The notes under the pieces are model-generated. The model worked only from the letters and a program-made list of their open reading frames with translations. It did no database searches and was not told the DNA's origin. Positions 23,468 to 32,162 of a DNA stretch of 64,000 nt are shown piece by piece; position 1 is the first letter of the stretch; every line of letters starts with the position of its first letter. The stretch is from Wagnerdoeblera intermedia (GTDB taxonomy: Bacteria > Pseudomonadota > Alphaproteobacteria > Rhodobacterales > Rhodobacteraceae): the NCBI RefSeq assembly GCF_042647465.1, contig NZ_JBHRVN010000004.1. One strand, 5' to 3'. Position numbers and translations under genes: made by a program.

Positions 23468-24058
23468 ATGCAGATCGACTATTATTTTTCGCCATTGTCG
23501 CCCTGGTGCTACCTTGCCGGAACCCGTCTGGAAGATCTGGCCGGCCGTCACGGGGCCGGGGTGCGCTATATCCCGGTTGATCCCTCAGCACTTTTTGCCC
23601 GGACGGGTGGAAAAATGCTCGCAGAGCGCCATCCGTCGCGGCAGGACTACCGCCTGCAGGATCTGCGACGCACAGCCGCACGGGAAAATCTGCCTCTGGC
23701 CCTGCATCCGGCGCATTTTCCGACCAATCCGGCCCCGGCCTCTTATGCGATCATCGCGGCGGCTAAAGCCGGCGGGGATGTCGGCGGGCTGGTGCAGAGC
23801 TTTCTGCGCGCCTGCTGGGCGGAAGAGCGCAATATCGCCGAAGATGAAGTGATCCGCGATCTTCTGGCCCGCCATGGCTTTGATCCGGGTCTCGCCGATA
23901 AGGGCCTCTGGACCGGGGCCGAGATCTATGAGCGCAATCTTGAGCAGGCGGTGAATGCCGGTGTCTTTGGCTTTCCCTTCTATATTGTGGGGGAGGAGAA
24001 GTTCTGGGGTCAGGATCGCCTGGCCGATCTGGAGCAATATCTGAGCGGAATGAAGTGA
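23468..24058 (+). CDS. DsbA-fold protein of the 2-hydroxychromene-2-carboxylate isomerase / kappa-GST family
   Basis: A 196-residue thioredoxin-fold protein. The N-terminal YYFSPLSPWCYL (about residues 5-16) has the family SPxSPW motif, in which the serine replaces the CxxC of DsbA and binds glutathione; helices follow and a cis-Pro region GVFGFPFYIVGEEKFWGQDRL closes the fold (about 168-188). Relatives isomerise hydroxychromene carboxylates or conjugate glutathione; the substrate here is unknown. It is transcribed away from prs and its TGA overlaps the next ATG, so it is coupled to the alpha/beta hydrolase. Confidence 0.88.
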   Translation: MQIDYYFSPLSPWCYLAGTRLEDLAGRHGAGVRYIPVDPSALFARTGGKMLAERHPSRQDYRLQDLRRTAARENLPLALHPAHFPTNPAPASYAIIAAAKAGGDVGGLVQSFLRACWAEERNIAEDEVIRDLLARHGFDPGLADKGLWTGAEIYERNLEQAVNAGVFGFPFYIVGEEKFWGQDRLADLEQYLSGMK

Positions 24059-24882
24059 TGAGTGAGACGCTGACCTCTGCGGCCCTCAGGGCGCCGTATC
24101 TGCGCCATTTCGGCAATGGACCGCGCAAAATTCTGGCGCTGCACTGTTCGCTGGCGCATGGCGGTGTCTGGCAGCCCATGGCGGAAGAGCTGGGCCTTGA
24201 GGAGGTCAGCCTGACCGCGCCGGATATGCCCGGCCATGGCCGCAGCCCGCACTGGCGTCCGGGCTCAATGCATGATCTGGCCCGCGACTGGGCGGTGGAT
24301 CTGCTGACGCAAATGGGCGGCGGCGCGCCGGTGGATCTTTTCGGGCATTCCTTTGGCGGCACCGTGGCGCTGCGCGTGGCGGTCGAGCGGCCGGATCTGG
24401 TGCGCAGCCTGACGCTTTTTGAGCCGGTGCTCTTCGCCGTGGCCCTGCAGGACGGCAGCCGGGAAGCTGCGGACTGGGCCGATAAAGAACGCGCCTTTGA
24501 GGCACGGATCAATGCGGGCGACCGCGAAGGCGCGGCAGAGTGGTTCCAGAGCCTCTGGGGCACCGGCGTGCCGCTGTCGCGGATGCCGGCCTCGCAGCGG
24601 GCCTATATTGTGGATCGCATCGACGCCATCCCCGCAGCCGCAGATGTGGTGCGCGATGACCGCGCCGGTCTTCTGCGGGAGGGGCGTCTGTCGGGCCTCA
24701 GCCTGCCGGTTCTTCTGGCCGAGGGGGGCACCTCTCCGGGGGTGATCCGCGCGATCTCGGAAGGGCTGGGGCGGCTCATCCCGCAGGCACAGTCTCTCGT
24801 GCAGGAGGGCGCGGGGCATATGCTGCCGATCACCCATGCTGCTGAAATGGCTCCGCAGATCCGGGCGCATCTGGGGCTGTGA
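24058..24882 (+). CDS. Alpha/beta hydrolase
   Basis: A 274-residue cytoplasmic hydrolase. The oxyanion region LALHCSLAHGGVW (about 26-38), the nucleophile elbow LFGHSFGG (about residues 93-100, catalytic Ser at about 97) and the late His in GAGHMLPITH are all present, so it should be active. A cap domain lies at about 130-200. The ATG I choose overlaps the preceding stop by one base; an in-frame GTG one codon upstream exists. The neighbour with glutathione-transferase fold suggests a small detoxification or degradation pair, which is only inferred. Confidence 0.85.
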   Translation: MSETLTSAALRAPYLRHFGNGPRKILALHCSLAHGGVWQPMAEELGLEEVSLTAPDMPGHGRSPHWRPGSMHDLARDWAVDLLTQMGGGAPVDLFGHSFGGTVALRVAVERPDLVRSLTLFEPVLFAVALQDGSREAADWADKERAFEARINAGDREGAAEWFQSLWGTGVPLSRMPASQRAYIVDRIDAIPAAADVVRDDRAGLLREGRLSGLSLPVLLAEGGTSPGVIRAISEGLGRLIPQAQSLVQEGAGHMLPITHAAEMAPQIRAHLGL

Positions 24883-24924
24883 GCCGCCTTTGCCGGTTGT
24901 GTGAGGACCGCGCGTGGCCTGTCT

Positions 24925-25275
24925 TCAGTCCACCAGCCAGTCGCGCTCATCGCGCACGGCCCCTATGGCGGTCCAGTCGGCGCGGATCCGCGCCACACGG
25001 CTGTCGCCCCAGGTGCGAAAAACCAGTTCAAAACCCTCAGCCGTGACGGATTCGGCGCAGAGGTCGGCGCGCAGATTGGTGCGCCGGTCGCTGTCCCAGA
25101 GCGAGATCCCCACGATCACCGCCGGGGCCTGCAGAAAGGGCGTCGCAAAATGCACGCGCTGGCGCACCTCGCGCGGCCCCTCACCGGTCCACATCGGTCC
25201 ACCGGTCTGGAAATCGGTGAACATCATCTTCTGGCCCTGAAGAATGCCGGTCATATGAGGCGAGAACGTCATCAT
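24925..25275 (-). CDS. H-type lectin domain protein
   Basis: A 116-residue single-domain protein resembling the H-type lectin fold of snail agglutinin and discoidin. The typical order is seen: RQRVHFATPFLQAPAVIVGISLWD, then LRADLCAESVTAEGFELVF, then RTWGDSRVARIRADWTAIG. No signal peptide is evident, although the start is uncertain (Met codons at positions 1, 2, 8, 17 and 18). It stands alone, convergent with the hydrolase. The biological role of bacterial H-type lectins is largely unknown. Sugar binding is predicted from the fold only. Confidence 0.8.
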   Translation of the reverse strand: MMTFSPHMTGILQGQKMMFTDFQTGGPMWTGEGPREVRQRVHFATPFLQAPAVIVGISLWDSDRRTNLRADLCAESVTAEGFELVFRTWGDSRVARIRADWTAIGAVRDERDWLVD

Positions 25276-25340
25276 TGCAAAACCACAGGCTGAGGCTTTG
25301 CCATGGATAACGGTTTCCTGCCTGTGAGGCAGCAGAAATC

Positions 25341-25970
25341 TTAACCTCTGGTAAAGAGGCTCTCGGGCAGGGCGGGCAGGCGCTCGGCGAGAGCGCTGAG
25401 CATCTGATGTGCGGTGCGTTCCGCCAGATCGCCGTCGCCTGCGGCAATCGCGGCGACAAGGGCCTCATGGCCGCCACCCGAGCTGGTCTCATATTCGCCG
25501 ATCTGCGCCCGCACCAAAGGGACCTGCACGGCCGGCACCAGGCGGTCAAGCTCACGGTTGCCCGCAAGCGTGGTCATGGCGCGGTAATAGCGCGCCCGCG
25601 CCCGGCTCAGATCGCTGCGCGCGGCCGCGACATAGGCGGCGAGCGCCTCGCGCATGGGGGCGGGGTCCGCACCTGCGGCCACGGCCTCGGCGGCCTGACG
25701 GGCGGTCAGGCCGATCAGGACGGCCGCAACGCGCAGCACATCCACCGCTTCCCGCCGGGTCAGGCGGCGGATGGTGGCCCCGCGGTGCGGGATGATCTCA
25801 AGAAGCCCCATGGAGGCCAGACGGCTCAGCCCCTCCCGCACGGTGGAGCGGCCGACGTCATAGCGCAGCATCAGATCGCGCTCGGCCAGGCGCTGGCCGG
25901 GGACGAATTGTCCGTCGGTCAGCCCGCGCAGGATATCGCGGGCCAGGGTGTCGGGGCTTGATGAACTCAT
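25341..25970 (-). CDS. GntR/FadR-type transcriptional regulator (FCD domain)
   Basis: A 209-residue repressor-type protein. The winged helix is at residues 10-75 (ERDLMLRYDVGRSTVREGLSRLASMGLLEIIPHRGATIRRL). The all-helical FCD effector domain follows, with the His residue near HEALVAAIAAGDGDLAERTAHQML expected to help bind a metal or an organic acid. It overlaps the upstream kinase gene by 4 bases (ATGA), so it probably regulates that gene and itself. The effector is unknown. Confidence 0.88.
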   Translation of the reverse strand: MSSSSPDTLARDILRGLTDGQFVPGQRLAERDLMLRYDVGRSTVREGLSRLASMGLLEIIPHRGATIRRLTRREAVDVLRVAAVLIGLTARQAAEAVAAGADPAPMREALAAYVAAARSDLSRARARYYRAMTTLAGNRELDRLVPAVQVPLVRAQIGEYETSSGGGHEALVAAIAAGDGDLAERTAHQMLSALAERLPALPESLFTRG

Positions 25971-26971
25971 AGGCGGCGGGCCATGTCCCAGGCAATCTGC
26001 GCCATCGGCACTGCGCGGGCGCCCACCTCATGCGCGTCGGGATCAGAGGCGGTGCCCTCTTCGGCGCGTTTGGCGATGCCCTGCAGGATTGCAGCCATAC
26101 GGAACAGATTGACGATCAGATAAAGGTCGAAGTCTGCAGGTTTATCCCGTCCGGTTCGGCGGCACCAGTCGGCAATGTAAGCCTCCTCCGTCGGGATGCC
26201 GGAGCCGGGCGTCACCGCCCCCGCAAGGCCGCGGAAGAGATCCGGGCTGACCCTCCAGGTCATCATATGATAGGCGAAATCCGAGATCGGGCAGCCAAGG
26301 GTGCCAAGCTCCCAGTCGATCACCGCCAGAACCTTCGGCTCGGTGGGATGGATCAGCAGGTTGTCCATGCGGAAATCGCCATGCACGATCCGCACTTCTT
26401 CTTCGCGCTGCGGCAGGTTCTGCGGCAGCCAGTCGATCAGCGCATCCATCGCCGGGATCGACCGCGTTTCAGAGGCGCGGTACTGCTTTGACCAGCGGTT
26501 GACGGTGCGCGCCACATAGCCGCCGTGGCGGCCATAATCACCAAGGCCCACGGCCATGGGATCCACGGTTGAGATGGCCGAGAAGGCCTGGTTCATGCTG
26601 TCAAAGAGCGCGGCGCGGTTCTCAGGCGTCTGGTCGGGCAGCCGGGGGTCGTAAAAGACGCGGCCTTCAATGAACTCCATCACGAAGAACATTGAGCCCA
26701 TGACGGCAGGGTCTTCACAAAGCGCCCAGACCTTCGGGACCGGCACATCCGTGCCCGCCAGCGCCTGCATGACGCGGAATTCGCGGTCAACAGCATGGGC
26801 AGAGGGCAGCACGGGGCCCAGCGGTTTCTGGCGCAGAACATAGCTCTGGTTCGGGGTATCCACCCGCCAGGTCGGATTGGACTGCCCCCCGGCCAGGCGG
26901 TGCAGCCGCATCGGGCCCTGAAACCCGTCGACATGTTCCTCCATCCAGATCTTCAGCTCAGCTTCGGCCAT
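25967..26971 (-). CDS. Phosphotransferase of the APH/choline-kinase family
   Basis: A 334-residue kinase-like protein. The catalytic Brenner motif HGDFRMDNL (about residues 212-220) and the metal-binding VIDWELGTLG (about 232-241) are intact. N-terminal QSNPTWRVDT resembles the ACAD10/11-type phosphotransferases that act on hydroxy acids in acyl-CoA breakdown, rather than true aminoglycoside kinases, so resistance is not implied. I start at MAEAELKIWMEEH, after a GGGGAGAGA RBS. It forms an operon with the GntR regulator. Confidence 0.85.
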   Translation of the reverse strand: MAEAELKIWMEEHVDGFQGPMRLHRLAGGQSNPTWRVDTPNQSYVLRQKPLGPVLPSAHAVDREFRVMQALAGTDVPVPKVWALCEDPAVMGSMFFVMEFIEGRVFYDPRLPDQTPENRAALFDSMNQAFSAISTVDPMAVGLGDYGRHGGYVARTVNRWSKQYRASETRSIPAMDALIDWLPQNLPQREEEVRIVHGDFRMDNLLIHPTEPKVLAVIDWELGTLGCPISDFAYHMMTWRVSPDLFRGLAGAVTPGSGIPTEEAYIADWCRRTGRDKPADFDLYLIVNLFRMAAILQGIAKRAEEGTASDPDAHEVGARAVPMAQIAWDMARRL

Positions 26972-27026
26972 GCATCTCTCTCCCCTTTGTGTCAGTCTGC
27001 GCGGGAGCGGGAAGGAGGTCAAGAGA

Positions 27027-27536
27027 ATGTCAGACGATTTCGGCAGACCAAAGGATGAGGTGACAGCGGCCGAACTTGCCGCCTTCCACGTCGCCGTCTG
27101 GCGCGAAACCTACCGCGATCTCGCCCCTGCGGAGGCTTATGCGCAGCTCGATGAGGCGCGTCGGCTGCCGCAGTGGCAGGCGGCGCTCTCCGATCCCGCC
27201 CATCAGATCCGGGTGCTGCGCGAGGAGGGAGGGATCATTGGCCTTGCCCATACCGCCCCGGGGGCCGGTGAGATTATGACCGGCTTTGGCGAAATCCGGC
27301 ACCTTTATCTGCGCCCCGATCGTCAGGGGCAGGGGCTGGGGCGCAAACTGCTGCAGGAGGCGCTTGCGGGGCTTCGCGCTGCGGGGCACAGGCGCGCGGC
27401 GCTGGCGGTGGTGGCAGGGAATGCAAAGGCCCGCGCCTTTTACCGCCACTGCGGCGGGCGTGAAGACCTGGCCTTCACCGATCCGGGGCCGCTCTGGCGG
27501 TCTGACAATCTTCGGGTGGTCTGGGATCTGACCTGA
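27027..27536 (+). CDS. GNAT-family N-acetyltransferase
   Basis: A 169-residue acetyltransferase. The acetyl-CoA binding motif A is IRHLYLRPDRQGQGLGRKLLQEAL (about residues 90-113, with the Q/RxxGxG/A loop), and motif B ends in NAKARAFYRHCGGRE. I start at MSDDFGRP, which follows a strong GGAAGGAGG 8 bases upstream; the upstream in-frame part overlaps the divergent kinase start. The substrate is unknown. It ends just before a symmetrical terminator shared with mltG. Confidence 0.87.
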   Translation: MSDDFGRPKDEVTAAELAAFHVAVWRETYRDLAPAEAYAQLDEARRLPQWQAALSDPAHQIRVLREEGGIIGLAHTAPGAGEIMTGFGEIRHLYLRPDRQGQGLGRKLLQEALAGLRAAGHRRAALAVVAGNAKARAFYRHCGGREDLAFTDPGPLWRSDNLRVVWDLT

Positions 27537-27545
27537 GCGCAATGA

Positions 27546-27570
27546 AAAACCCGCCTCAGGGGCGGGTTTT
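27546..27570 (+). terminator. Bidirectional terminator between the GNAT gene and mltG
   Basis: AAAACCCGCC (27546-27555) and GGCGGGTTTT (27561-27570) form a 10-bp stem with a 5-base loop. T-runs arise on both strands, serving the converging GNAT and mltG genes. Confidence 0.88.
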
Positions 27571-27575
27571 CAGGA

Positions 27576-28751
27576 TCAGTTGCCCGAAGCCGGGGCCTGG
27601 CGGGCGCGTTCGGCCTCAATCTGACGCCATTTGGCGACATTGGCATTATGCTCTGCCAGGGTCTCGGCAAAGGCATGGCCGCCGGTGCCATCGGCCACGA
27701 AGAAGAGATATTTGCTCTCCGGCGGGTTCAGCGTGGCTTCAATGCTGGCGCGGCCGGGGTTGGCGATCGGGGTCGGCGGCAGGCCGTCGATGACATAGGT
27801 GTTCCAGGCCGTGCGCCCCTGAAGCTCAGAGCGGCGCAGGCCACGGCCCAGCACGCCCTGTCCCTTGGTGACGCCATAGATCACCGTCGGGTCGGTCTGC
27901 AGCTTCATGCCCTGACGCAGACGGTTCACAAAGACCGCAGCCACCTGACCACGCTCATCGGGAACGCCGGTCTCTTTCTCGACGATCGAGGCCATGATCA
28001 GCGCCTCGTTGATGTCTTTATAGGGCAGCCCCTCCTGGCGCGCGGCCCAGAGGTCGTTGAGAATGCGGGTCTGACGGCCCGCCATTTCCGCCACAAGGGC
28101 GGCGCGGTCCATGCCGCGGGTGATCTCATAGCTGTCGGGGGCGAGAGTGCCTTCCGCGGGACGGTCTTTGACCTCTCCCTTGAGCAGATCGACGTTTTTC
28201 AGCGCCTCGGTCACCTGCCAGACGGTGGTGCCTTCGGCCACAGTGACGCGGGCGCGAATACCGGTGTCCTCCAGCGCGGCTTTCAGCTCGGCCGGGACCT
28301 CAGAGGTGTCTTTGAGATCGCGTTTGACGACTTCGGTGAATTTCTGGGTCGCAGGATCGAGCTCGCGCAGCACCACATCCGCGGCATTGACGCCGATGCG
28401 GTAGTTCAGTTCAGAGCCGCAGCTCGACTGCCCGCCTTTGGTGATGACCCCGGCGATCTCCTGCATGCTGATCCCGGCAGGCAGCAGGTAAGAGCCTGCC
28501 TTCAGACCGGAATCAAGCTCTGCATAGCGCGAGCCGATGCGGAAGATCCGCGCATCAGACACCGCGCCCTGACGCTCCAGCTCAGCAGCGGAGGAGGCAA
28601 AGCTCGCTCCGCGCTCAACCCGGAAGCAGACCGCCTCTGTCAGCGGACCAGGCCCTTCATATTGCCGCTTGCCCCAGGCAATCAGGCCCGCGACGGCAAT
28701 CAGCGCAACGATGAACAGGGTCAGCGCATTAGAGGCGATCGATTTCCACAT
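27576..28751 (-). CDS. mltG: Endolytic murein transglycosylase MltG
   Basis: A 391-residue inner-membrane anchored YceG-fold enzyme that cuts nascent glycan strands and helps set their length. A transmembrane segment lies at about residues 8-27. The catalytic Glu258 is in ALIMASIVEKETG, and the TAWNTYVIDGLPPTPIANPG motif follows. Between the first LysM-like part and the EGTTVWQV strand there is an insert of about 55 residues (roughly 108-165). With periplasmic Cys42 and Cys111 the N-terminal part could carry a disulfide. The start overlaps the fabF stop by one base, as in many Rhodobacterales. Confidence 0.95.
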   Translation of the reverse strand: MWKSIASNALTLFIVALIAVAGLIAWGKRQYEGPGPLTEAVCFRVERGASFASSAAELERQGAVSDARIFRIGSRYAELDSGLKAGSYLLPAGISMQEIAGVITKGGQSSCGSELNYRIGVNAADVVLRELDPATQKFTEVVKRDLKDTSEVPAELKAALEDTGIRARVTVAEGTTVWQVTEALKNVDLLKGEVKDRPAEGTLAPDSYEITRGMDRAALVAEMAGRQTRILNDLWAARQEGLPYKDINEALIMASIVEKETGVPDERGQVAAVFVNRLRQGMKLQTDPTVIYGVTKGQGVLGRGLRRSELQGRTAWNTYVIDGLPPTPIANPGRASIEATLNPPESKYLFFVADGTGGHAFAETLAEHNANVAKWRQIEAERARQAPASGN

Positions 28752-30013
28752 CAGGCTTTGACTTTCCCGAGAACAAGGCTGGCATTGGTGCCACCAAAGC
28801 CGAAGCTGTTCGAGAGCGCCACATTGATCTCACGCTTCACGGCTTTGTTAGCGGCGAGATCGAGTTTCGGCGTCACGGCGGGGGTGTCGAGGTTGATGGT
28901 CGGCGGGGCCACCTGATCGCGGATCGCAAGCACGCAGAAGATCGCCTCAACCGCGCCCGCAGCCCCCAGAAGGTGACCGATCGAGGATTTGGTCGAGGAC
29001 ATGGTGGCCTTCGCCGCCGCATCACCCAGCAGACGCTCAACCGCGCCAAGCTCAATGGTGTCGGCCATGGTCGAGGTGCCGTGGGCGTTGATGTAATCCA
29101 CATCCGCCGGCGCAATGCCTGCGCGTTTCAGCGCTGCCTGCATCGAGCGGAAGCCGCCGTCGCCGTCTTCGGAAGGTGCGGTGATGTGATAGGCGTCGCC
29201 CGACATGCCATAGCCCAGGACTTCGGCATAGATCTTCGCGCCGCGGGCTTTCGCGTGCTCATATTCTTCCAGCACGACTACGCCCGCACCTTCGCCCATG
29301 ACGAAACCGTCACGGTCCGCATCATAGGGACGCGAGGCTTTGGTCGGATCATCGGCGCGTTTGGTCGAGAGCGCTTTGCAGGCGTTGAAACCCGCGATGC
29401 CGATTTCCGAGATCGGGCTTTCCGCACCACCGGCCAGCATGACATCCGCATCGCCGAAAGCGATCAGACGGGCGGCATCGCCGATGGCATGTGCGCCGGT
29501 CGAGCAGGCGGTCACAACCGCGTGGTTCGGACCCTTAAAGCCGAAGCGGATCGAGACCTGACCCGAGATCAGGTTGATCAGCGCGCCGGGGATGAAGAAA
29601 GGCGAGACGCGCTTGGGGCCGCGCTCTTTGATCAGAACGGCGGTTTCCGCGATCGAGGTCAGACCCCCGATGCCCGAGCCGATCATCACACCGGTGCGCT
29701 CTTTCTCTTCCTCGGTTTCCGGCTTCCAGCCCGAATCCTCGACAGCCTGCACAGCGGCAGCCATGCCGTAGAGGATGAAATCATCGACCTTGCGGCGCTC
29801 TTTCGGCTCCATCCAGTCGTCGGGATTGAAGGTGCCGTTGCTGCCATCGCCCATCGGGATTTCGCAGGCATATTGGGTGACGACATTGCCTGCATCAAAG
29901 CGCGTGATCGGACCTGCGCCCGATTGGCCCGCGAGCAGGCGCGACCAGGTTTCTTCCACACCGCAGGCCAGGGGCGTGACAAGACCCAGACCCGTAACGA
30001 CGACACGACGCAT
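28751..30013 (-). CDS. fabF: 3-oxoacyl-ACP synthase II
   Basis: A 420-residue KAS II condensing enzyme of fatty-acid elongation. The catalytic triad is Cys170 (VVTACSTGAHAIG) with His residues in YINAHGTSTMADT and KSSIGHLLGAAG. I choose MRRVVVTGLG at 30013, which lies 6 bases after GGAG; the ATG two codons upstream is too close to it. In many genomes acpP and fabG precede fabF; here a 220-base divergent spacer and an aldo/keto reductase do. mltG is translationally coupled downstream. It shares the MRRVV-TG start with fabB at 33475, its paralogue. Confidence 0.96.
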   Translation of the reverse strand: MRRVVVTGLGLVTPLACGVEETWSRLLAGQSGAGPITRFDAGNVVTQYACEIPMGDGSNGTFNPDDWMEPKERRKVDDFILYGMAAAVQAVEDSGWKPETEEEKERTGVMIGSGIGGLTSIAETAVLIKERGPKRVSPFFIPGALINLISGQVSIRFGFKGPNHAVVTACSTGAHAIGDAARLIAFGDADVMLAGGAESPISEIGIAGFNACKALSTKRADDPTKASRPYDADRDGFVMGEGAGVVVLEEYEHAKARGAKIYAEVLGYGMSGDAYHITAPSEDGDGGFRSMQAALKRAGIAPADVDYINAHGTSTMADTIELGAVERLLGDAAAKATMSSTKSSIGHLLGAAGAVEAIFCVLAIRDQVAPPTINLDTPAVTPKLDLAANKAVKREINVALSNSFGFGGTNASLVLGKVKA

Positions 30014-30207
30014 CCGCATCTCCTTGTCAAAACCAGTTAAGGGCGATGAAATACACAGCCACGCCCGCCTTCGCAATATAAGCACGATTGCGCCGCTCTG
30101 AAGGAGCGCCTTTTCCCTGTGCACATCTGAGGCTGCGCCCGCGGTCTTCTGCCGTCCGGCGCGGCAGCGGGCGAATTGCGCTTGGCGGGGCAGGGGCTGC
30201 GGGCTAG

Positions 30208-30221
30208 GCTGCAGCTGCAGC
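30208..30221. repeat. 14-bp palindrome upstream of the aldo/keto reductase
   Basis: GCTGCAGCTGCAGC is a perfect palindrome that ends immediately before the RBS (AGGGGGAA) of the reductase gene. It could be an operator or simply a repeat of GCTGCA. There is no independent support. Confidence 0.4.
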
Positions 30222-30233
30222 AGGGGGAATATC

Positions 30234-31277
30234 ATGCGCAGACTACCACTTGGCCGCAGCGGAATTATGGTCAGTGAATATTGCCTCGGGTCGATGACCT
30301 GGGGATCTCAGAACACCGAAGCCGAGGGCCATGCCCAGATGGATCTCGCCCGCGATATGGGCGTCAACTTCATCGACACGGCTGAGATGTATCCCACGAA
30401 CCCGGTGCGGGCGGAAACCATCGGCCACACGGAAGAGATCATCGGCTCCTGGCTTTCCGCGCGCGGCAACCGTGCCGATGTGGTGCTGGCCACGAAAGTC
30501 TCGGGCGGCGGGCGTGACATCATTCGCGACGGCGAGATGATCTCGGGGCCCGTCCTGCGGCGCTGTGCAGAGGACTCGCTGCGCCGTCTGGGCACCGATT
30601 ACATCGATCTCTATCAGCTGCACTGGCCCAACCGCGGCTCCTATCATTTCCGTCAGAACTGGGGCTTTGACCCGTCGCAGCAGCGCCGCGATGAGGTCAT
30701 CCCCCATATGCAGGACGTACTGTCTGAGGCGGCAAAGCTGGTCGCAGAGGGCAAGATCCGCGCCTTCGGTCTGTCGAATGAAAGCGCCTGGGGCACCGCG
30801 CAGTGGCTGCGTCTGGCCGAGCTGAACGGCTGGCCGCGGGTTTCGGCCATTCAGAACGAATACTCGCTGCTCAACCGCCTCTTCGACACCGATATGGCAG
30901 AGCTTTGCCACCACGAAGACGTACCGCTGCTGGCCTATTCGCCGCTGGCGACCGGGATCCTCTCGGGCAAATATGCAGGCGATGTGACGCCGGACAACAC
31001 CCGCCGCGTGGCGACGCCGGATCTGGGCGGACGCATCACCAAGCAGGTGTTCCCGGCCGTTGCCGCTTATCTGCGGGTGGCGGCTGATCACGGGCTTGAT
31101 CCCTGCCAGATGGCGCTGGCTTTCTGCCGCTCGCGTCCGGTGCCGGTGATCCCGATCGTGGGGGCCACCACGCTGGCGCAGCTGAAAACCAACCTCGGCG
31201 CGGCTGACGTGGTGCTCTCGCCCGAAGTGATTGCCGAGATCGAGGCAGTGCGCCGCGATCACCCGCAGCCCTTCTGA
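30234..31277 (+). CDS. Aldo/keto reductase (Tas-like)
   Basis: A 347-residue NADPH-dependent TIM-barrel oxidoreductase of the YajO/Tas subgroup. It shows LGRSGIMVSEYCLGSMTWG at the start, the catalytic Asp and Tyr in NFIDTAEMYP (about residues 46-55), the Lys in VVLATKVSGGG, and YQLHWPNR. The C-terminal cofactor loop is PIVGATTLAQLKTNL. RBS AGGGGGAA precedes the ATG. The stop overlaps the next start by one base, so the reductase and the two following lipoprotein genes are probably one operon. The substrate is unknown. Confidence 0.92.
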   Translation: MRRLPLGRSGIMVSEYCLGSMTWGSQNTEAEGHAQMDLARDMGVNFIDTAEMYPTNPVRAETIGHTEEIIGSWLSARGNRADVVLATKVSGGGRDIIRDGEMISGPVLRRCAEDSLRRLGTDYIDLYQLHWPNRGSYHFRQNWGFDPSQQRRDEVIPHMQDVLSEAAKLVAEGKIRAFGLSNESAWGTAQWLRLAELNGWPRVSAIQNEYSLLNRLFDTDMAELCHHEDVPLLAYSPLATGILSGKYAGDVTPDNTRRVATPDLGGRITKQVFPAVAAYLRVAADHGLDPCQMALAFCRSRPVPVIPIVGATTLAQLKTNLGAADVVLSPEVIAEIEAVRRDHPQPF

Positions 31278-31603
31278 TGCGCGCGGCCCTCGCCCTTCTT
31301 GCCTGTCTCGCGCTCGCGGCCTGCCGCGAGGAGGCGCCGGCCCCCGTGCCGGTCTTTGCGCCGCCTGCCGAGGCTGAGGCGGCCTGCAGCCGGGCGGGGG
31401 GCGAGTTTCTGCGCGCAGGCGGTGGCCGGGCGCGGGCCTGCATCCACACAATGCCCGATGCCGGAAAGCAGTGCCGGGCCGCCGATGACTGTCAGGGCGA
31501 CTGCCTGGCGCGCAGCGGCTCCTGCGCGCCGGTGTCTCCGCTCTACGGCTGCCATGAGATCGTGATGAGCAACGGGGCGAGGGCGATGCAATGCCGCGAC
31601 TGA
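31277..31603 (+). CDS. Small cysteine-rich lipoprotein
   Basis: A 108-residue protein with a lipoprotein signal peptide: hydrophobic LALLACLALAAC with the lipobox LAAC and lipidated Cys16. The mature part has an Ala/Pro linker (about 20-35) and eight further cysteines (37, 55, 66, 72, 76, 83, 92, 106), enough for four disulfides in about 70 residues. I do not recognise the fold with certainty. It overlaps the reductase by one base and the next lipoprotein by 13 bases. Likely outer-membrane anchored and facing the periplasm; function unknown. Confidence 0.75.
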   Translation: MRAALALLACLALAACREEAPAPVPVFAPPAEAEAACSRAGGEFLRAGGGRARACIHTMPDAGKQCRAADDCQGDCLARSGSCAPVSPLYGCHEIVMSNGARAMQCRD

Positions 31604-32097
31604 AACACCCCGGACTGTGGCTCGCGCTGCTCCTTGCAGGCTGCAGCGCGGCGCCGGTCGCGCAGAGGGTCGCTCTGCGCGACCCCGCGATCCCGATCTA
31701 TTCCATGGCCGGGCTGAACCCCGCCCGCCTCCACGGCACCTGGACCGAGGCTGCCCATGTGGCTGCCCCCGGCGCGGCCTCCTGTGCGCCGGGGCGCCTC
31801 AGCATCCGCCCCGAAGGCGACCGGCTGCGGCTCAGTGGGCAGCTTTGCCGGGCGGGACGTGCCACGCCGGTGAACCGGGCCGCGCGTTACATCGGCAACG
31901 GACGGCTGCAGGTCGAAGGCGAGGCTGAGGCCTGGTGGGTGATCTGGGCCGATTACGACAACCGCTCGGTGATCCTTGCGACCCCCTCCGGCAGTTTCGC
32001 TTCGGTCCTTGACCGCGGCGTGATGCCGGCCGACCGGCGCAAAGCGGCCCGCGATATGCTGGCCTATAACGGCTACCGCGCCGATCTGCTGCGCTGA
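31591..32097 (+). CDS. Lipocalin-like lipoprotein
   Basis: A 168-residue lipoprotein with signal LWLALLLAGC (lipidated Cys near residue 18). The mature part has GLNPARLHGTWTEAA, in which G-x-W is the lipocalin signature, then beta strands including LSIRPEGDRLRLSG and WWVIWADYDNRSVILATPSGSFASVLDR, matching the Blc-type order of strands. Two Cys (about 65 and 86) could form a disulfide. Blc-like proteins bind lipids or small hydrophobic molecules at the outer membrane. It overlaps the Cys-rich lipoprotein by 13 bases, so both are probably co-expressed. Confidence 0.7.
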   Translation: MPRLKHPGLWLALLLAGCSAAPVAQRVALRDPAIPIYSMAGLNPARLHGTWTEAAHVAAPGAASCAPGRLSIRPEGDRLRLSGQLCRAGRATPVNRAARYIGNGRLQVEGEAEAWWVIWADYDNRSVILATPSGSFASVLDRGVMPADRRKAARDMLAYNGYRADLLR

Positions 32098-32162
32098 GCC
32101 GGGATCGCCCGTCCGGTGGAGTAGGCAGCGCGCGCCGCAGGCAGTAGCGACCCATCCTCAGG

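Noticed and set aside
25967..26971. Aminoglycoside resistance kinase
   Set aside because: The APH fold is shared with many small-molecule kinases; the N-terminal sequence and the GntR partner fit a metabolic ACAD10/11-like kinase better.
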